This document shows, one piece after another, positions 1-10,705 of a stretch of 64,000 bases of DNA. Location of the stretch: NCBI RefSeq assembly GCF_032854445.1, contig NC_088304.1, forward strand, positions 20,907,704 through 20,971,703. The letters are read 5' to 3'. The position numbers and the translations under genes were made by a program. The DNA comes from Liolophura sinensis (lineage: Eukaryota; Mollusca; Polyplacophora; Chitonida; Chitonidae). The first letter of the stretch is position 1, and the number at the start of each line of letters is the position of its first letter. The notes under the pieces are model-generated. The model was not told the DNA's origin. It worked only from the letters and a program-made list of their open reading frames with translations, and ran no database searches.

Positions 1-107
1 ACCATCATGAAGATATATTTGTGTGCAGAATCATATTTATCCAAACACTCTCCAAAATGAGGAAGGCAAGTACACAGTGCCATGTCAAGAAGTAATAAAC
101 TTTTTAG

Positions 108-353
108 TCACAGTGAAAAGACAATGTACCCCAAGGAGGTGTTGCTATAATGCCTGATATCCGGAAAAAGGGTTTCAGAGCCTGTTGGTTGTGCCCTATC
201 CACCAGGTTCCACCAGTCATAGTTGGGATAAATCTTTTGACACTCAGGGCCCGGGCACCAGTTCTTAATAATCCCCCAAGCACTGCTTTGATAAAACAAA
301 TATATGTCCAACAGAGGATTGTTCAGTTTATTATACATCTTGACTTCGTACAT
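108..353 (-). CDS. Orphan open exon, unrecognised protein
   Basis: An 81-codon open frame ending in TGA, with mixed codon use and an aromatic-rich composition. It contains WCPGPEC, then YDWWNLVDRAQ, and ends LGYIVFSL. An in-frame stop lies just upstream of SIQKGAMYEV, so if this is a real exon its acceptor must fall in the short gap between that stop and the first Met, or the Met is the start. No family is recognised. The two close cysteines and the Trp-rich centre suggest a small beta-rich extracellular domain, which is inference. The next upstream stretch on this strand (418-590) is duplicated at 10.2 kb, so the locus may be a decayed gene. Confidence 0.3.
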   Translation of the reverse strand: MYEVKMYNKLNNPLLDIYLFYQSSAWGIIKNWCPGPECQKIYPNYDWWNLVDRAQPTGSETLFPDIRHYSNTSLGYIVFSL

Positions 354-417
354 TGCTCCTTTTTGAATGCTTCAGGCGCTGTGCAACACAGTTTGTGACT
401 GGTATCTTTGGTTGATT

Positions 418-590
418 TGCTACAAGTTGAGTATTAACACAGTTACGCACAATCTGCATTACAGCTGCACCGTCACTAGCCACCACAATTCCACGGGATC
501 CAAATTGTACTGTTCCTTGAAAGCCTAAAAAATGGGAATAAAGCAGTTATCAACAGCAGCTCTCTGAACTGTCTACACTAAGAGTAAATC
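418..590 (-). repeat. Duplicated segment, partner at 10240-10410
   Basis: About 170 bp here match 10240-10410 in the same orientation with scattered differences. Read on the minus strand this copy is open after an AG (FQGTVQFGSRG, then VVASDGAAVMQIVR), while the partner has a stop at the equivalent place. It may be an old exon of the neighbouring orphan frame or simply part of a dispersed repeat. Confidence 0.55.
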
Positions 591-880
591 ATTATGGCTT
601 AACACCACATCGGCAATATCTCAGCCATACTGTGGCGAGAACAAGTTAAAAACACGAGGCGGTGCAGATTTTCGATAATACTAGTGAAAACATCTAATAT
701 AAAACTAAAATGTTTGGACATGTATAAAACCAGATAAAAACCAAATCAGTTAAAACTCCAAATGTTGTAGTAAAAGCCAATCATATCTGTTACGACCTAA
801 ACTGTCTGTATTATGAACAGATGGCTTGTTTGAAATACACGATAGTCTAGCTGCACAAAAAAGTAACCAAAACCAGCAGA

Positions 881-1490
881 TTTTATTTTACAACAATTTA
901 TTAGGTTCAACAAGAATAGATAACAAGACTTTTACAAATACTAAAGTACTTAAGTGTAACAAGACAGGATAGCAGTATCTATACAAATACTAAAGTACTT
1001 ACATGTGCAACGGCGTCAAGTCCAAACGGACGCATATATTCCACAATGCTGAAAACCATACAGACATAAATGCATGGAGGCAACATTCATAAAAGGGAAA
1101 ATCCACAGTATAACTGAGTGTATGACGAAATATACACAAAATTCCACAGACAGGGTGCATGTACTAATAAGCACTGTGTACACAAGAGCAGAAATTAAAT
1201 ATACAAGTTCAGACTGAACAAGTGCTTGGTGGAGATAGGATATAACAAAGCCAGAGGCTATAGAGACACCAACATTCAGCACACAAGAGGCCTACTAAAG
1301 TAATACACAGCGAAAGTATCCAAAACTCTCAACAATTCTCCTTTCTCCCCCTTTGACCTGCTTTCATAGGCCTTATACAGACTGGTGGAATTTTCTAGAA
1401 TAAGAAAATTCCTGAACACTTGTTGTAAACAAATTAGGCCCCTAACTGAGGGTATTCTGGAACATTCTAAGGCAGAGGGAGACAGCAAGC
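881..1490. other. Unclassified insert in LINE copy 1
   Basis: This block separates the LINE 3' UTR from the post-RNase-H segment, which are continuous in copy 7. It contains a 20-bp direct repeat (ACAAATACTAAAGTACTTA at about 937 and 984). Nothing coding is convincing. Confidence 0.4.
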
Positions 1491-1886
1491 CCTGAACTCA
1501 GCATATGTAAACTGTGGCAAGCTAAATTTAGAAGCTGACGGCAGTTGTTCACATAGCATATCATATGAAGAGTCGATTGTGTAGAATCTTTGCCGAACAT
1601 GGGCAAAGTCCACACAGTCAACCAGGGTATGCTTAATGCCATATTAAGCATCACATCCAACACACTCAGAAGCACTGCTCTCATCCAGGATAAAACTGTG
1701 TTAGAGGAAAATGACCAACACGGTACCTCGTGAAAACGGTTTGGTCTCTACGATACATGCCAAAAGTATAACAATTATAGCCAATGGCAGATATGAATAG
1801 CATGCAGTTTAGTGTGGACCTGCAAGTCCCATTCACCCTACCAAAAGGCGACGAATATATTTAAGAATGTTCGATTTATAATAAGT

Positions 1887-2468
1887 TTAAGGGATTTTGA
1901 CTTTTGATATGGATTTATTTAGGGCAGCCTTTGCTTCCCTGTCCACGACTGTGTTTCCATGAATACCAATATGACTCGGTATCGAATAGAATATAATATC
2001 TCTACCTCTTTTAATTAGTTTTCCATGTAAGGCTAATATTTCAAGTGTCAGTGGATTTTTAAAGTTATTATGTTGTGTTGCAAAAAGGCAGGAAAGCGAG
2101 TCAGTGCATATCATTGCTTTCGGGGAACACCCAGAAGAAACATATAATAAGGCCAGGAGTATAGCTCTGGCCTCGGCAGAAAAGATTGAAGCTGAGAATG
2201 GTAGGTGAAGAGAAGAGACTTGCTGATCTTTGACAGCCGCAGTCGCAACCCTGCCCCCATTCTTTGACCTGTCCGTGTATATAAATTCAATATCCATATA
2301 ATTAGCCTTAATGTCAGCAAAACCCTGCTGTATTATAAGAAGATTTGTATTTGATTTATTATATTTACGTATATCGAATATCATTTTAGGTTGTGGAAGA
2401 AGCCAAACAGGTGACTCCGGAAAAGACACCGGAGCTATTTTATCTGGCTTGATGTTAGCTTCCACCAT
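1887..2468 (-). pseudogene. LINE RNase H domain, longest open piece (copy 1)
   Basis: 193 codons open. The RNase H hallmarks appear in order: IYTDRSKNGG with the first catalytic Asp, IFSAEARAILLAL with the Glu, CTDSLSCL with the second Asp, and PSHIGIHGNTVVDREAKAAL with the final His-to-Asp block. It is the best preserved RNase H domain in the window. This domain removes RNA from the RNA/DNA hybrid in I-clade elements. The upstream RT of this copy is deleted, so it is a fossil and not a host RNase H. Confidence 0.8.
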
Positions 2469-2741
2469 ATGGTCCCGTATACGAAGATCGAAAGAAGGAA
2501 TTTTATTGGGACTTTTATTACATATGATGCATCAACGTATAAACTCTCTACTGAGAAGGTTCTAAAAGCGCCAAGGCTGAACCTCAAACCTTTATGATGA
2601 ACATTTTAATATACGACTTCCTTGCGGAACCGTAAATAATGGACCCATAGTCCAATTTAGACCTCACCAGACAACGATATGAATTAAGTAAAACAGGTCG
2701 GTTAGCACCCCAAACGGTACTAAACACTACCTTAATAACAT

Positions 2742-3050
2742 CTAGACCTTTGTATATTTAGCTTTAAGCATTTTAAAATCAAGTATAAAAGATAGCTTAC
2801 TATCAAATATTGTACATAAAAAATTTGTTTCTCCAGCAATTTTAATCTGTTTACCACAAAAATATAGCTCTGGGTCAAGATGAATTTTCCGTTTATTACA
2901 AAAATGCATACCGACGGTTTTAGACGTTGAAAATCTAAAACCGTTTTCAGTTGCCCATTTCTCGATATTATTGGACCCAACCCGCACCTTAAACTGACGA
3001 TCAGATAAAAATTCTAATATAAATATTAGTAATCGGCCTTTAAGGCCCAT
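2742..3050 (-). pseudogene. LINE RT thumb remnant with internal deletion (copy 1)
   Basis: The frame opens with the region after RT motif A (FLSDRQFKVRVGS) and jumps directly to the thumb (EKWATENGFRFSTSKTVGM). Copies 5 and 7 carry the YxDD active site between these two blocks. The catalytic motif is therefore missing here. Confidence 0.7.
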
Positions 3051-3455
3051 ATCAGCAAAGGTCTTTTAAAACACCATATTTCCATGTGGTGTTGTAGGCG
3101 TTTTTAAGGTCAAAAATATCCACACTACATGCTTGGACTTGATTAATTGAGCTTTAGCTCTAAAACTACGAACCTGGTTTAATTTATTATCAGTGGGACA
3201 ATGACTAAATCTGCGTTCAGCCTTTTTGCGGTCCTTTATGGCTTTATGACGTACCAGGATTTACTTTTGCATTTGTGATTTGTCCAGGTCTTAGGTATAG
3301 TTCTATCGGCAGCTCGAAATACAAGCTCATTAAATTTTAATACAGGATGACCTGTCGCATTGAGAGTCTCTAGAGTGATATCAGCCTCAGAGAGCATGAC
3401 CAATGCGATCCAATCTGCATTATTGCATTTCCACCTAGCTACACGTTCTGAAGAA

Positions 3456-3689
3456 TTAGGCATTAGAACCATCATTGAAATAACACGATTTCTGCTTAGA
3501 TAAGAAGTCTTCCACTATCTTGCCCTTATTATTTATGTTATTACTGCCCCATAGGGGGAAATGGGAATTAAAATCTCCCATTATTATAAAAGGTTCTGGC
3601 AATCGTTGTATATAATTGTGTAACTGCAAGGCTGACAAAGAAATGTTCGGAGAAATGTACACTGAACATAAAGTGATTGTTTTAGACAA
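3456..3689 (-). pseudogene. LINE APE endonuclease fragment (copy 1)
   Basis: The frame contains SVYISPNISLS, then FIIMGDFNSHFPLWGS and the NKGKIVEDFL block, the typical centre of the apurinic-type endonuclease of I-clade LINEs. The GDFN motif supplies catalytic residues. The downstream SDH end of the domain is disrupted. Confidence 0.75.
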
Positions 3690-4689
3690 TGAAACACGGA
3701 CAAAGCCTGCAGCTCTGTACTCAGAGCAACAGGGCTGTGAATAATACTGTTATTGATGAAAATAGAAGAAACGCGTGCAGTTCGTTCTTCTTCATTTGAA
3801 TAAGCACTATATAATGAACACTTTTTAAGAGTTGTTTTATCTCTGTCTGATGTCTTCAGGTGAGTTTCCTGAAGACAAAGGCAATAGGATTTATTGATCG
3901 GACTAGCTGCGTTATTTCAATAAAATTTACCTTAAGGCCTCGACAATTCCACTGTATAATTTTGTCATATATAGCCATTGCGGAGGGAGACGTGTAAGAG
4001 ATTATCTTTGTGATTGGGCCGACGACGACCCTTACCTGGAGATCGGCTGGAACATCTCCTTGGTGCGGGTGATGTATCGTCCTCCAACGATCCAAACTTA
4101 TTAAAAGTTTGGACAGGATCTCTAGTGACCTTAGTGGAGCGCTCTGTGGCTCACTAGGATCATTATTATTATCATTATGACATTCATTTCCGGACTTATT
4201 GGCAGTTTGGGTTTTTTATTGATTAGGTTTAGGTTTATTAATTTGTTGTGCGTTATGCACTGGTTACATTTGCTGCACTGCAGTTGTCTGGGTTGAGCAG
4301 GAATTACCAGCAGGATGAGAAGCAGGCTGTAAAGATATAGAACTAGGTTTGACGTTTCCATTGGGCCAGGGCAGGAAAGTTTGAGTTGCAACATATATTG
4401 TAGTTCGCTTGACCACGCTGGCAAACGAAAATTTCAGTGAAGTATTAGAAAGCGAGGCCAATTTGCGGGTCTCCTGATAAGATATGCTGTTTTTGGTTTT
4501 TAAATTTATTATTATTACGGGAGCTTACGGGTCGCAACCCACGGCAAACAGGCCCCGGTTGTCTCTCACACATCCGAGCTTATTATGTTCACCCGGCCCA
4601 CAGGGGAGAGGTCTAGGTTAGTCGCCTATTCCGCCAAGCTTGCCTAGAGTGCTGAGGTCCTATTCTAATAACCACAGAGACGCCACGGG

Positions 4690-5082
4690 AGGTGAGGGTG
4701 GGTGGGGTTCTACACTAAGAGAAAGAACACTCCCACAAGAGAAATACTCCTCGCGAGGATGAATATATATGTTGCATGACTATGCCGGGCACGGCACCTC
4801 GTTGCTATTGACTACAAGTACCTATACTCAATCAGTTTTAATGAGGTCATTTTGACACATTGCATTCTATTCTTCTCTAGAATCAAGAGCATAGACACCG
4901 TTTTATTACGGGAGATGTACTCCACTGAAGACTACATGAATGCTCGTTTGCGTATTCATATACCACTTATGTAATAAATCATATGTTTAAAGTAATTTGG
5001 ACATCCATACACCTATTCGTCTAAAGATTTCTATAAAATGTCAACTTCGATTTGTCTTATAACATTTAACATTCTTTCACAG
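4690..5082 (+). other. Spacer upstream of gene A exon 1
   Basis: Non-coding. Bases 4790-4930 resemble 10545-10705 (shared words include GTACTCCACTG and GTCATTTTGA), so part is a dispersed repeat. The signal-peptide exon expected for gene A was not found here. Confidence 0.4.
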
Positions 5083-5326
5083 ATATTCTCCACCGATTTA
5101 TGCAATGAGCCCACGTGGTCCTGTTACAAGGAGACGGGGAGCTGTTACTATGTTAGCACTGTTCCCACGCCACGAACTGAGGCGTCCTGTTGGTGCCGAT
5201 CAGCTGGTGGTCATCTGGTGAAGTTCGATTCTTTTGACGAATTGCGTCTTATTCGACAATTGCTGGCCAACACAAGTCATCCCACCACATACGGCTTCTT
5301 TATCGGGGCGACGGACATAAGGACTG
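5083..5326 (+). CDS. Gene A exon 1 (lectin domain N half)
   Basis: 244 bp between ACAG and GGTACAAG; enters in phase 0 and leaves in phase 1. It has exactly the same length as exon 1 of genes B and C. It encodes the two N-terminal cysteine loops, the GGHLV helix and the FIGATD strand. Confidence 0.85.
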
Positions 5327-7518
5327 GTACAAGTAACGCTTGCTTGCAAATTTACTTAAACTTTTAGATATGCTTTGGAGTGAAAATTTATAATACCTGT
5401 AATGCAGACAAACACGTAGTTTATTTAGGTCACTTTGGCTTCTTCGATCCATTCATGACTTGTGACACGTTTTACGTGCGAAACCTTGATAAAAAGGAAT
5501 TAACTCGAATTTTGAGTGTTAAAGTTATAAATAAAATTCAAATAGATAACTATTCTGCACACATACAAAAGAGTAATTCTCTTACATGTATAACTTAATA
5601 ACGGTGAAATTCTCAAGAATGTTTCTGGCCCGCTTCTTGATGGCCTATGCGCATAAACACAAACAAGACACGACTGTTTACATGTATCACTGTGTTACAA
5701 AAGGTCGTTCCAATAACAGTTAGCATAAGTCATCATGTTTCAATAACAGTTAACACAAGTCGTTATGTATTTTTCGTAATTTACAAGAACGCCAATTCCT
5801 GTGGGATGATGGGACGGACGCCGAAAGATACCTCCCCTGGTGGGAAGATCCAGCCAGCGTCGGAGATCATGAACACTGTGTCATCATGCACAACACATTT
5901 TGGAAGGATTTCAACCCACCGACACTGCCCGTTTATATGTCCTTCACTACTGGTTGTCTATACGGACATTATTTTGTCTGCGAGCGAGGTATGTTTCTCA
6001 GCAAATGTTGCTAATTGTATCTACTTCACAAGAAGTAGCAATGTGACGAATAGCAATGAGGAAACAAGCTTTGAGTTAACTCCGTTGTACTTCTTCTGTA
6101 CATCCTTTAAAATGCGCCTGTACTAAAGTAAGCCTTTTTTCGGGTGTCTTTTTAGTTATGTGGCTAAAATGGTAAATTATGATCTCTCATTTTAGCACAT
6201 ACATATTTCTACAGTGTACGTTCAAAAAACGAAATGTAAAGTGTATTCACATATATACATACGCACAATGTATATATATCCACCACGGTCTATGCTGGAA
6301 GAATGGTTATGGTTACGTGTAGTGATTATGTTTTACACACATTGAAATAAAATGTTAAAACTGTAAATCAGTGGAGTGTCCAATGGTTCAGCCGGTAAGC
6401 TGCCTAAAACATTTGTTCATTGAAAATCAACGAGCCACGGTCTGGTTTCACAAAGTTCAGTGAATTGCCTAAGTCAGTAGTAATTTGTCCGACATTCAAC
6501 CCCCTCTTCAGAACTCATGTCAAAGACTACATAACTTTATTATTATTAATGATACTATTACGTTGCTTAAGCAAAACACGTCTGACCAAGTTTAAAAAAA
6601 AACGACTTTAAAATGTTTTATGAAACCCAGCGTAGTTTCCAATGTCGTGTAAAAAGTTAAAAATCGTGTATATATTTTTGTACGTGTTTTGCTCCTTAAG
6701 TATTCACATATTGCCGACATGTTCAAACTCGGATCGCTACATTGTTGGGAAGGTATTACTCAGTTGCCAAAATAAATACACCCCACCGAGTATGCCCGAT
6801 TGGCTCTTTTTTTGAAATATGTATGTCGTAATCTGAATATACTTGACAGGTTGAAACGGACAAGTTTAAAGCAAAACTTTATTCTGGCTCATTCATATTA
6901 TTTTTCTTAAACCTGTAGCCATCAGGCTCAAGCAGAACTAGATAAAAAATGTAATGATGTTAATTGTAATTTATTAGACGTAACATGTCTAGACATACTC
7001 GAATTGCTGTGTTGTCATTGCATTTAACATTCAGTCACATAAAACAATGTAACGGGATGATACCTCCAATGTGCTTGAGTGATTTCGGCCATACTATAAG
7101 CAGGCAAATAAAACAGTTATAAGGTATTTTCAGTATTGCATTGACTCAATACGCGAAACTGAATTCACGTAAACCCATTTTTGAAGTAAACCCGGGAAAA
7201 TATATTCCATCGAATAATAAGTTCTTTGCAGCAATGGTTCGTTTAACCTTTTTACATTTATTTTTTCGTATAGATCTCGCCTACTCACATGTCTTTGAAA
7301 TAGTGTCACGTGACGAGACGTATCCTTTGGCCAGCCTCGAATCATTTTCCAAAGTCAGCCGAGTGCAATGTGCAGACATGTGTATAAGGACGTGCTTGTG
7401 CATGTCATTTGGACATCGGGTCGGACAAAATGGGGGCGATTGTATCCTGTATAGGAAATACTACAGCAGACTGACTGCATCGCCACAGTACTCTCCTGGA
7501 TTCGCTATGTTTGAATGA
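5083..7518 (+). CDS. Gene A: secreted C-type lectin-like plus apple protein
   Basis: Join 5083-5326, 5788-5988 and 7274-7518: 690 nt, 229 residues plus stop, introns both phase 1. Residues 7-147 form a long C-type lectin-like domain: Cys7/14/21, ASCWCRSAGGHLV at 34-46, FIGATD at 73-78, FLWDDGTDAERY at 85-96, WEDP at 100-103 in the sugar-loop position, HC112, WKD at 120-122, GC138 and FVCE at 144-147. Residues 153-229 form a short apple/PAN-like domain (C181, C185, C189, C191, C205) ending MFE-stop. A secreted recognition lectin is inferred from the domains. The classical EPN or QPD motif is replaced by EDP and WND by WKD, so calcium and sugar binding are uncertain. A signal-peptide exon ending in phase 0 should lie upstream. 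The acceptor TTTCACAG before 5083 is shared with paralogues, so the in-frame ATG at 5038 is probably intronic. Confidence 0.85.
5702..5766 (+). repeat. Two-unit tandem duplication in gene A intron 1
   Basis: A block of about 30 bp containing CAATAACAGTTA is present twice, ending 20 bp before exon 2. It overlaps the likely branch-point region. Confidence 0.6.
5788..5988 (+). CDS. Gene A exon 2 (lectin domain C half)
   Basis: 201 bp between TTTACAAG and GGTATGTT, phase 1 at both ends, identical in length to gene C exon 2. Joined to exon 1 it reads ATDIRT-E-RQFLWDDGTD, then WEDP, EHCVIMHN, WKD and GHYFVCER. Confidence 0.85.
6915..7052 (+). repeat. D-rep dispersed repeat, distal part
   Basis: Matches the second half of the D-rep consensus (AAGCAGAACTAG, then GATGTTAATTG, TTATTAGACGT, CATAAAACAATG). 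It sits inside gene A intron 2. Confidence 0.7.
7274..7518 (+). CDS. Gene A exon 3 (apple/PAN-like domain)
   Basis: 245 bp from a TTTTTTCGTATAG acceptor to TGA; enters in phase 1. It encodes VFEIVSRDETYPL, ADMCIRTCLCMSFGHR, GGDCILYRKYYSR and the terminal PGFAMFE. The same 245-bp exon occurs in genes B and C. The Cys pair seen in B and C after VS and after SFG is replaced by Arg and His. Confidence 0.85.
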
Positions 7519-7663
7519 TCTCAAGAGGTTTAATAAGGAGTAATGTAACTACCGGAAGCTACTATGTTTAGTAAAAACTAATTAAGCCATTTGCTCGAAC
7601 TGTATTGCTGTTTCCAGATACACGTACATCTGGATGGCCAAAGGAAACATTGTTAACACTAGA

Positions 7664-7669
7664 AATAAA
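7664..7669 (+). terminator. Candidate poly(A) signal of gene A
   Basis: AATAAA lies 146 bp after the stop codon, in an AT-rich context. It is the first canonical hexamer on the plus strand after exon 3. Confidence 0.45.
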
Positions 7670-8217
7670 AATATATTGAAACTCGATCACTTCTTGTATT
7701 GATTTGTGTGGGATTTGTGTGTAAGAAACTGTACCGGACAAGTGATCGGAAATGAATGTTGCGTGGTAAATCACGTCTTCATTAAGAAATTACATCGCCC
7801 GTACATGTACACCATGAAAGAGCATTTGAAGCCAACAATCGCAAGACATTCCAAAACAACTTAAAACACCAGTCTTAACAAATGAAGATGAAAGAGAGTT
7901 GTTAGTTGTGGTATAAATTATTTACACCCTCTATTCTAGCGTTACATCTTGCCTTTACACGAAACAAACACATATTAGGGAATTATTGTATGTGATAGAT
8001 ATTTTTCCAATAACGGCTAAGGCTCCACTCATACTGGGGCTATGATTGATCCCGGACTAATCTGGAGCTTGGTCCGTGGAGATTCCTGGATAGTCTTGAT
8101 CAGACTGAAGCCACGCCGCAGTGTCTTTTCTATTGAACAAACACTATTGAACGAGTGCGACAGTTAGGTAAAGACGTCCAATTTAAATCCTAAATACGGA
8201 ATTGTTTAGGTAGGAGA
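7670..8217. other. Non-coding spacer
   Basis: No convincing exon. Bases 7835-7890 resemble E-rep ends (CCAAAACAACTTAAAACACCAG). The rest shows no recognisable structure. Confidence 0.35.
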
Positions 8218-8430
8218 AAAAGCATCACCTGACGGCCGAAAAATAAACGTTCTTGTCTATCACACCTTTGCAGATATTCACGCGACATGGCCCAAAATTG
8301 CATATCACTCATGGGAATCCCGAAAACGTTTCCCCTCCTGACTGGAGCAGAAGATGTAGGCCCATGTCAAACTTCTGTCTCTTGTTGCATTCATGACGCT
8401 TATAACTTGGATTATTGGTCCAATCATATA
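8218..8430 (+). repeat. Direct duplication, partner at 12325-12512
   Basis: Shares, in order, TTCTTGTCTATC, CATATCACTCATGG (partner CACATCACTCATGG), GTTTCCCC, ATGTCAAACTTCT, CATTCATGAC and TGGATTATT with the later copy. The present copy carries extra bases in its first half. No coding potential is evident. Confidence 0.6.
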
Positions 8431-8639
8431 TGTTGGAGCACATGTAACAAGCAGAGTTGACAAGTCACATTGTGGTATCAGTCGTATTGCCTTGAGTATT
8501 TATTCTGCTGAAGCTTGTGCGACATGTACTTTGCAAGTACTAAAAGAAGTAACTTTTCCTTATGCTAACAATATGGTTTGATGCAATTAAATAATTGTAA
8601 CTTAAGAAAGATATTCATCTTAGACTGATTGGGTGATTA

Positions 8640-8760
8640 TGTTGATGCGTCCACGGCAGAGTTGTCACAAGGACAGTGCCATATATTTGCAGCAATGCAG
8701 TGGATGTGGGTTCAAGTCCAGTTCAAGCTGCCTTCCTTTCAGGTCGTACGTGGGGAACAT
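8640..8760 (+). mobile_element. Degraded tRNA-headed SINE (family 1), 5' part
   Basis: The B-box-like TGGGTTCAAGTCCAGTTCAA is followed by GCTGCCTTCCTTTCAGGTCGTACGTGG, matching the head-to-body junction of the full SINE at 37890-38155. The A-box region is eroded and the 3' body is absent. Confidence 0.55.
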
Positions 8761-9061
8761 AAACGCCTTACTAAACAGCATTGGAATTAAAGACAGCAGC
8801 GTGTAATTACTGCAGATAAATATAATGCATCGCCAAATACAGGTAATAAACATGGGTTCTTTATTGCTGTCAGCGTTTAGTTTGGGAGAAAGAAGCAGTG
8901 GATATACCTACAGTATATGTGCCCTGAAGAAATTGATGACTCAGCTATATAGGATAGAGGCAGAGAGCATGGAGACAAACTTGCAGGACATGCACAAATG
9001 AAATTTTCTTGATTTAGATATTTACCACGGTAACTGTATTTAAGCTGCACGACCGGTCAGA

Positions 9062-9137
9062 ATGGGTCTTACATCTTTTTGGACCTTGTATTTGACTGTC
9101 TCCTTAATGAAATGTGAAGCATACAATAATACAGCTG
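9062..9137 (+). CDS. Candidate signal-peptide exon
   Basis: ATG followed by MGLTSFWTLYLTVSLMKCEA, a short n-region, a hydrophobic core and a plausible cleavage after CEA, then YNNTA, and a GGTACGTG donor in phase 1. No matching downstream exon was found on this strand, so it may be chance. It does not fit the CTLD-apple genes, whose first located exon needs a phase-0 donor. Confidence 0.2.
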
Positions 9138-9343
9138 GTACGTGTATTTCATCGGTCACTACCAGAGGTAATCTTAATACGGTATGGTGAGCCTCTGGGG
9201 TGAAAAGAATAGGACCTCAGTTTGGTGTAGAAACACTGTCAACTGTAAACTGTACCGTGTTGACACAGTACACAATACAATCAACAGGATTTTTTTTCGT
9301 CTACTGAGTCTGTAATTAAGACTTACAACATAACGGGAAAAAT

Positions 9344-9620
9344 TAGAGCTGCGACGACCATGGTATAGTTAGTATGTGGTCACACCTAACCGGTGGAATG
9401 CGGACTCTTGTCACTTTACCTCAACTAGAGTTTTATTCTAACTGTTCATGTACACGCATAAATAGTAGGAACTTACATCCCCAACCCTGGCTTAAGCAGA
9501 ATTAGGTAAAAAAATCGCAGTGGTGTTAATTGCAATTTATTACACCTCACTTGTGTAGAATTACTCAAAATGCTGTGCTGTCATCCCATCTAACAGTCAA
9601 CATAAATAAAACAATGCAAA
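9344..9620 (+). repeat. D-rep dispersed repeat, near full
   Basis: Contains the ordered D-rep blocks: GAGCTGCGACGACCA, GGTCACACCTAACCGG, CTCTTGTCACTTTACC, TTATTCTAACTGTTCATG, GGCTTAAGCAGAATTAGG, GTGGTGTTAATTGCAATT, GAATTACTCAAAATGCTG and AAAACAATGCAAA. Confidence 0.8.
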
Positions 9621-9687
9621 TTTGCCCCAATTTTTAACTAAGAGTTAATAGCGATGGTGACGTAAAATACTTTAAATGTATTTCATT

Positions 9688-9704
9688 ATATATATATATA
9701 TATA
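9688..9704. repeat. (TA)n microsatellite
   Basis: About eight TA units, next to the E-rep boundary. Confidence 0.8.
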
Positions 9705-10118
9705 GTCGATAATCGTCGATAATCGCAAGATCCATTTTCACAACAACTTTTAACACTAACTCCCAAAGACAAAGGTATGTAAGAAATTATACAAATAAGA
9801 AATAAAGCCGGTAACACACAAGAGAGAAGCGGTCATCAGTTTTCAATGATGCCGGGCAGACAATGAATATTCCAGGCATGAATTCCATATCAAAGTCCAA
9901 ATTCGCAGTCCGTGAATGAGTTCTATGTCAAATAACAGCTAAACAAGTATCTCAGTCGCGCTTTAATTGCAACTGTTCATAAAGGCATCATGCTGATGTA
10001 ATTAGCATGGCTACCTTTACGGCCCCTAACCCCAGGTTAAGCGGTATTAGATACAGTTTGAAAATGACGAGCGTTACACACCTTAACCGATCAGATTGTG
10101 ATTCAAAAGCATGATTCA
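9705..10118 (-). repeat. E-rep, minus copy of an inverted pair
   Basis: This stretch is the reverse complement of 32228-32630 with few differences. Shared words include AATTTCTTACATACCTTTG, TGTTACCGGCTTTATTTCTT and ATGCCTGGAATATTCATTGT on the minus strand. No open frame is conserved between the two copies. Confidence 0.8.
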
Positions 10119-10239
10119 GATTATGATTCAAAAGTTCAAGGCCATGGTATACAAACTATATTTACGAGTAATTCCAATATTTAAACACATAACTAGGCCT
10201 TGTAAAATATCTGTGCATGTATCACTGCACGACTAGTAC

Positions 10240-10410
10240 CTTATTTGCTACAAGTTGAGCACTAAAGCCTTCGCGCACAACCTACATTACAGCTGCACCG
10301 TCACTAGCCAGAATTCCGCGATATCCAAATTGCACTGTTCCTTGAAAGCCTGGAGAATGGCATTAAAGCAGTTATCAACAGTAGCTCTCTGAACTGTATG
10401 TACTAACAAA
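10240..10410 (-). repeat. Duplicated segment, partner at 418-590
   Basis: A diverged copy of 418-590 in the same orientation. The equivalent frame reads FQGTVQFGYRG but has a stop after GAAVM, so it is not coding here. Confidence 0.55.
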
Positions 10411-10544
10411 CAATATCGGGACTATTAGTCCACCAGGAGATTCCCGCTCTATTCAGATACATGTAAACAATGCAAAAGACTTCAGTATGGAGAGTAAAAT
10501 TTTGCACACTCACACGGGAGAAACAATATCCGCTGGGGTGTATG

Positions 10545-10705
10545 AGGATGCTTGGCACGACACCTTGTTACAACCGGCTACGTGTACCTACACTGATTCA
10601 ATTTTTATGGGGGTCATTTTGATACAATGGATTTCATTCTTCGCTAGAACCCAGACAATAGATCCTTTGTTCTATAAGGGAGGTTGTACTCCACTGTTCT
10701 GTTTG
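10545..10705 (+). repeat. Diverged copy of the 4790-4930 segment
   Basis: The blocks GTACCTA, TCAATTTTTATG, GGTCATTTTGA and GTTGTACTCCACTG align with the spacer ahead of gene A. A short open frame crosses it but is not supported. Confidence 0.4.

Larger units (their letters stand above)
586..4690 (-). mobile_element. I/Nimb-like LINE, copy 1 (dead)
   Basis: Minus-strand order: 5' UTR-like block (4690-4500, shared with copies 2 and 3), ORF1 remnant, APE endonuclease start near 3950 (motif QWNCRGLKVNFIEI), endonuclease centre with GDFNSH at 3456-3689, RT pieces at 2742-3160, RNase H at 1887-2468, and a 3' UTR near 586-880 with the family signature TTATGGCTTAAC (minus-strand GTTAAGCCATAA). Domain order and motifs place it in the I-clade group of non-LTR elements that carry RNase H; the finer label Nimb is inference. 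The RT segment holding the YVDD catalytic motif is deleted, and stops and frameshifts occur throughout. About 0.6 kb of unrelated sequence (881-1490) interrupts the 3' end. Confidence 0.85.

Noticed and set aside
1887-2468. Host RNase H gene
   Set aside because: The frame is flanked by RT and endonuclease remnants in the LINE order and recurs in other copies, so it is the element domain.
5038-5082. ATG at 5038 as the start codon of gene A
   Set aside because: A pyrimidine-rich acceptor ending TTTCACAG lies at 5082 and is shared by the paralogues, while the peptide before it is not conserved and is a poor signal peptide.
5380-5598. 72-codon plus-strand frame between gene A exons 1 and 2
   Set aside because: It lies wholly in intron 1, is AT-rich, and has no counterpart in the paralogues.
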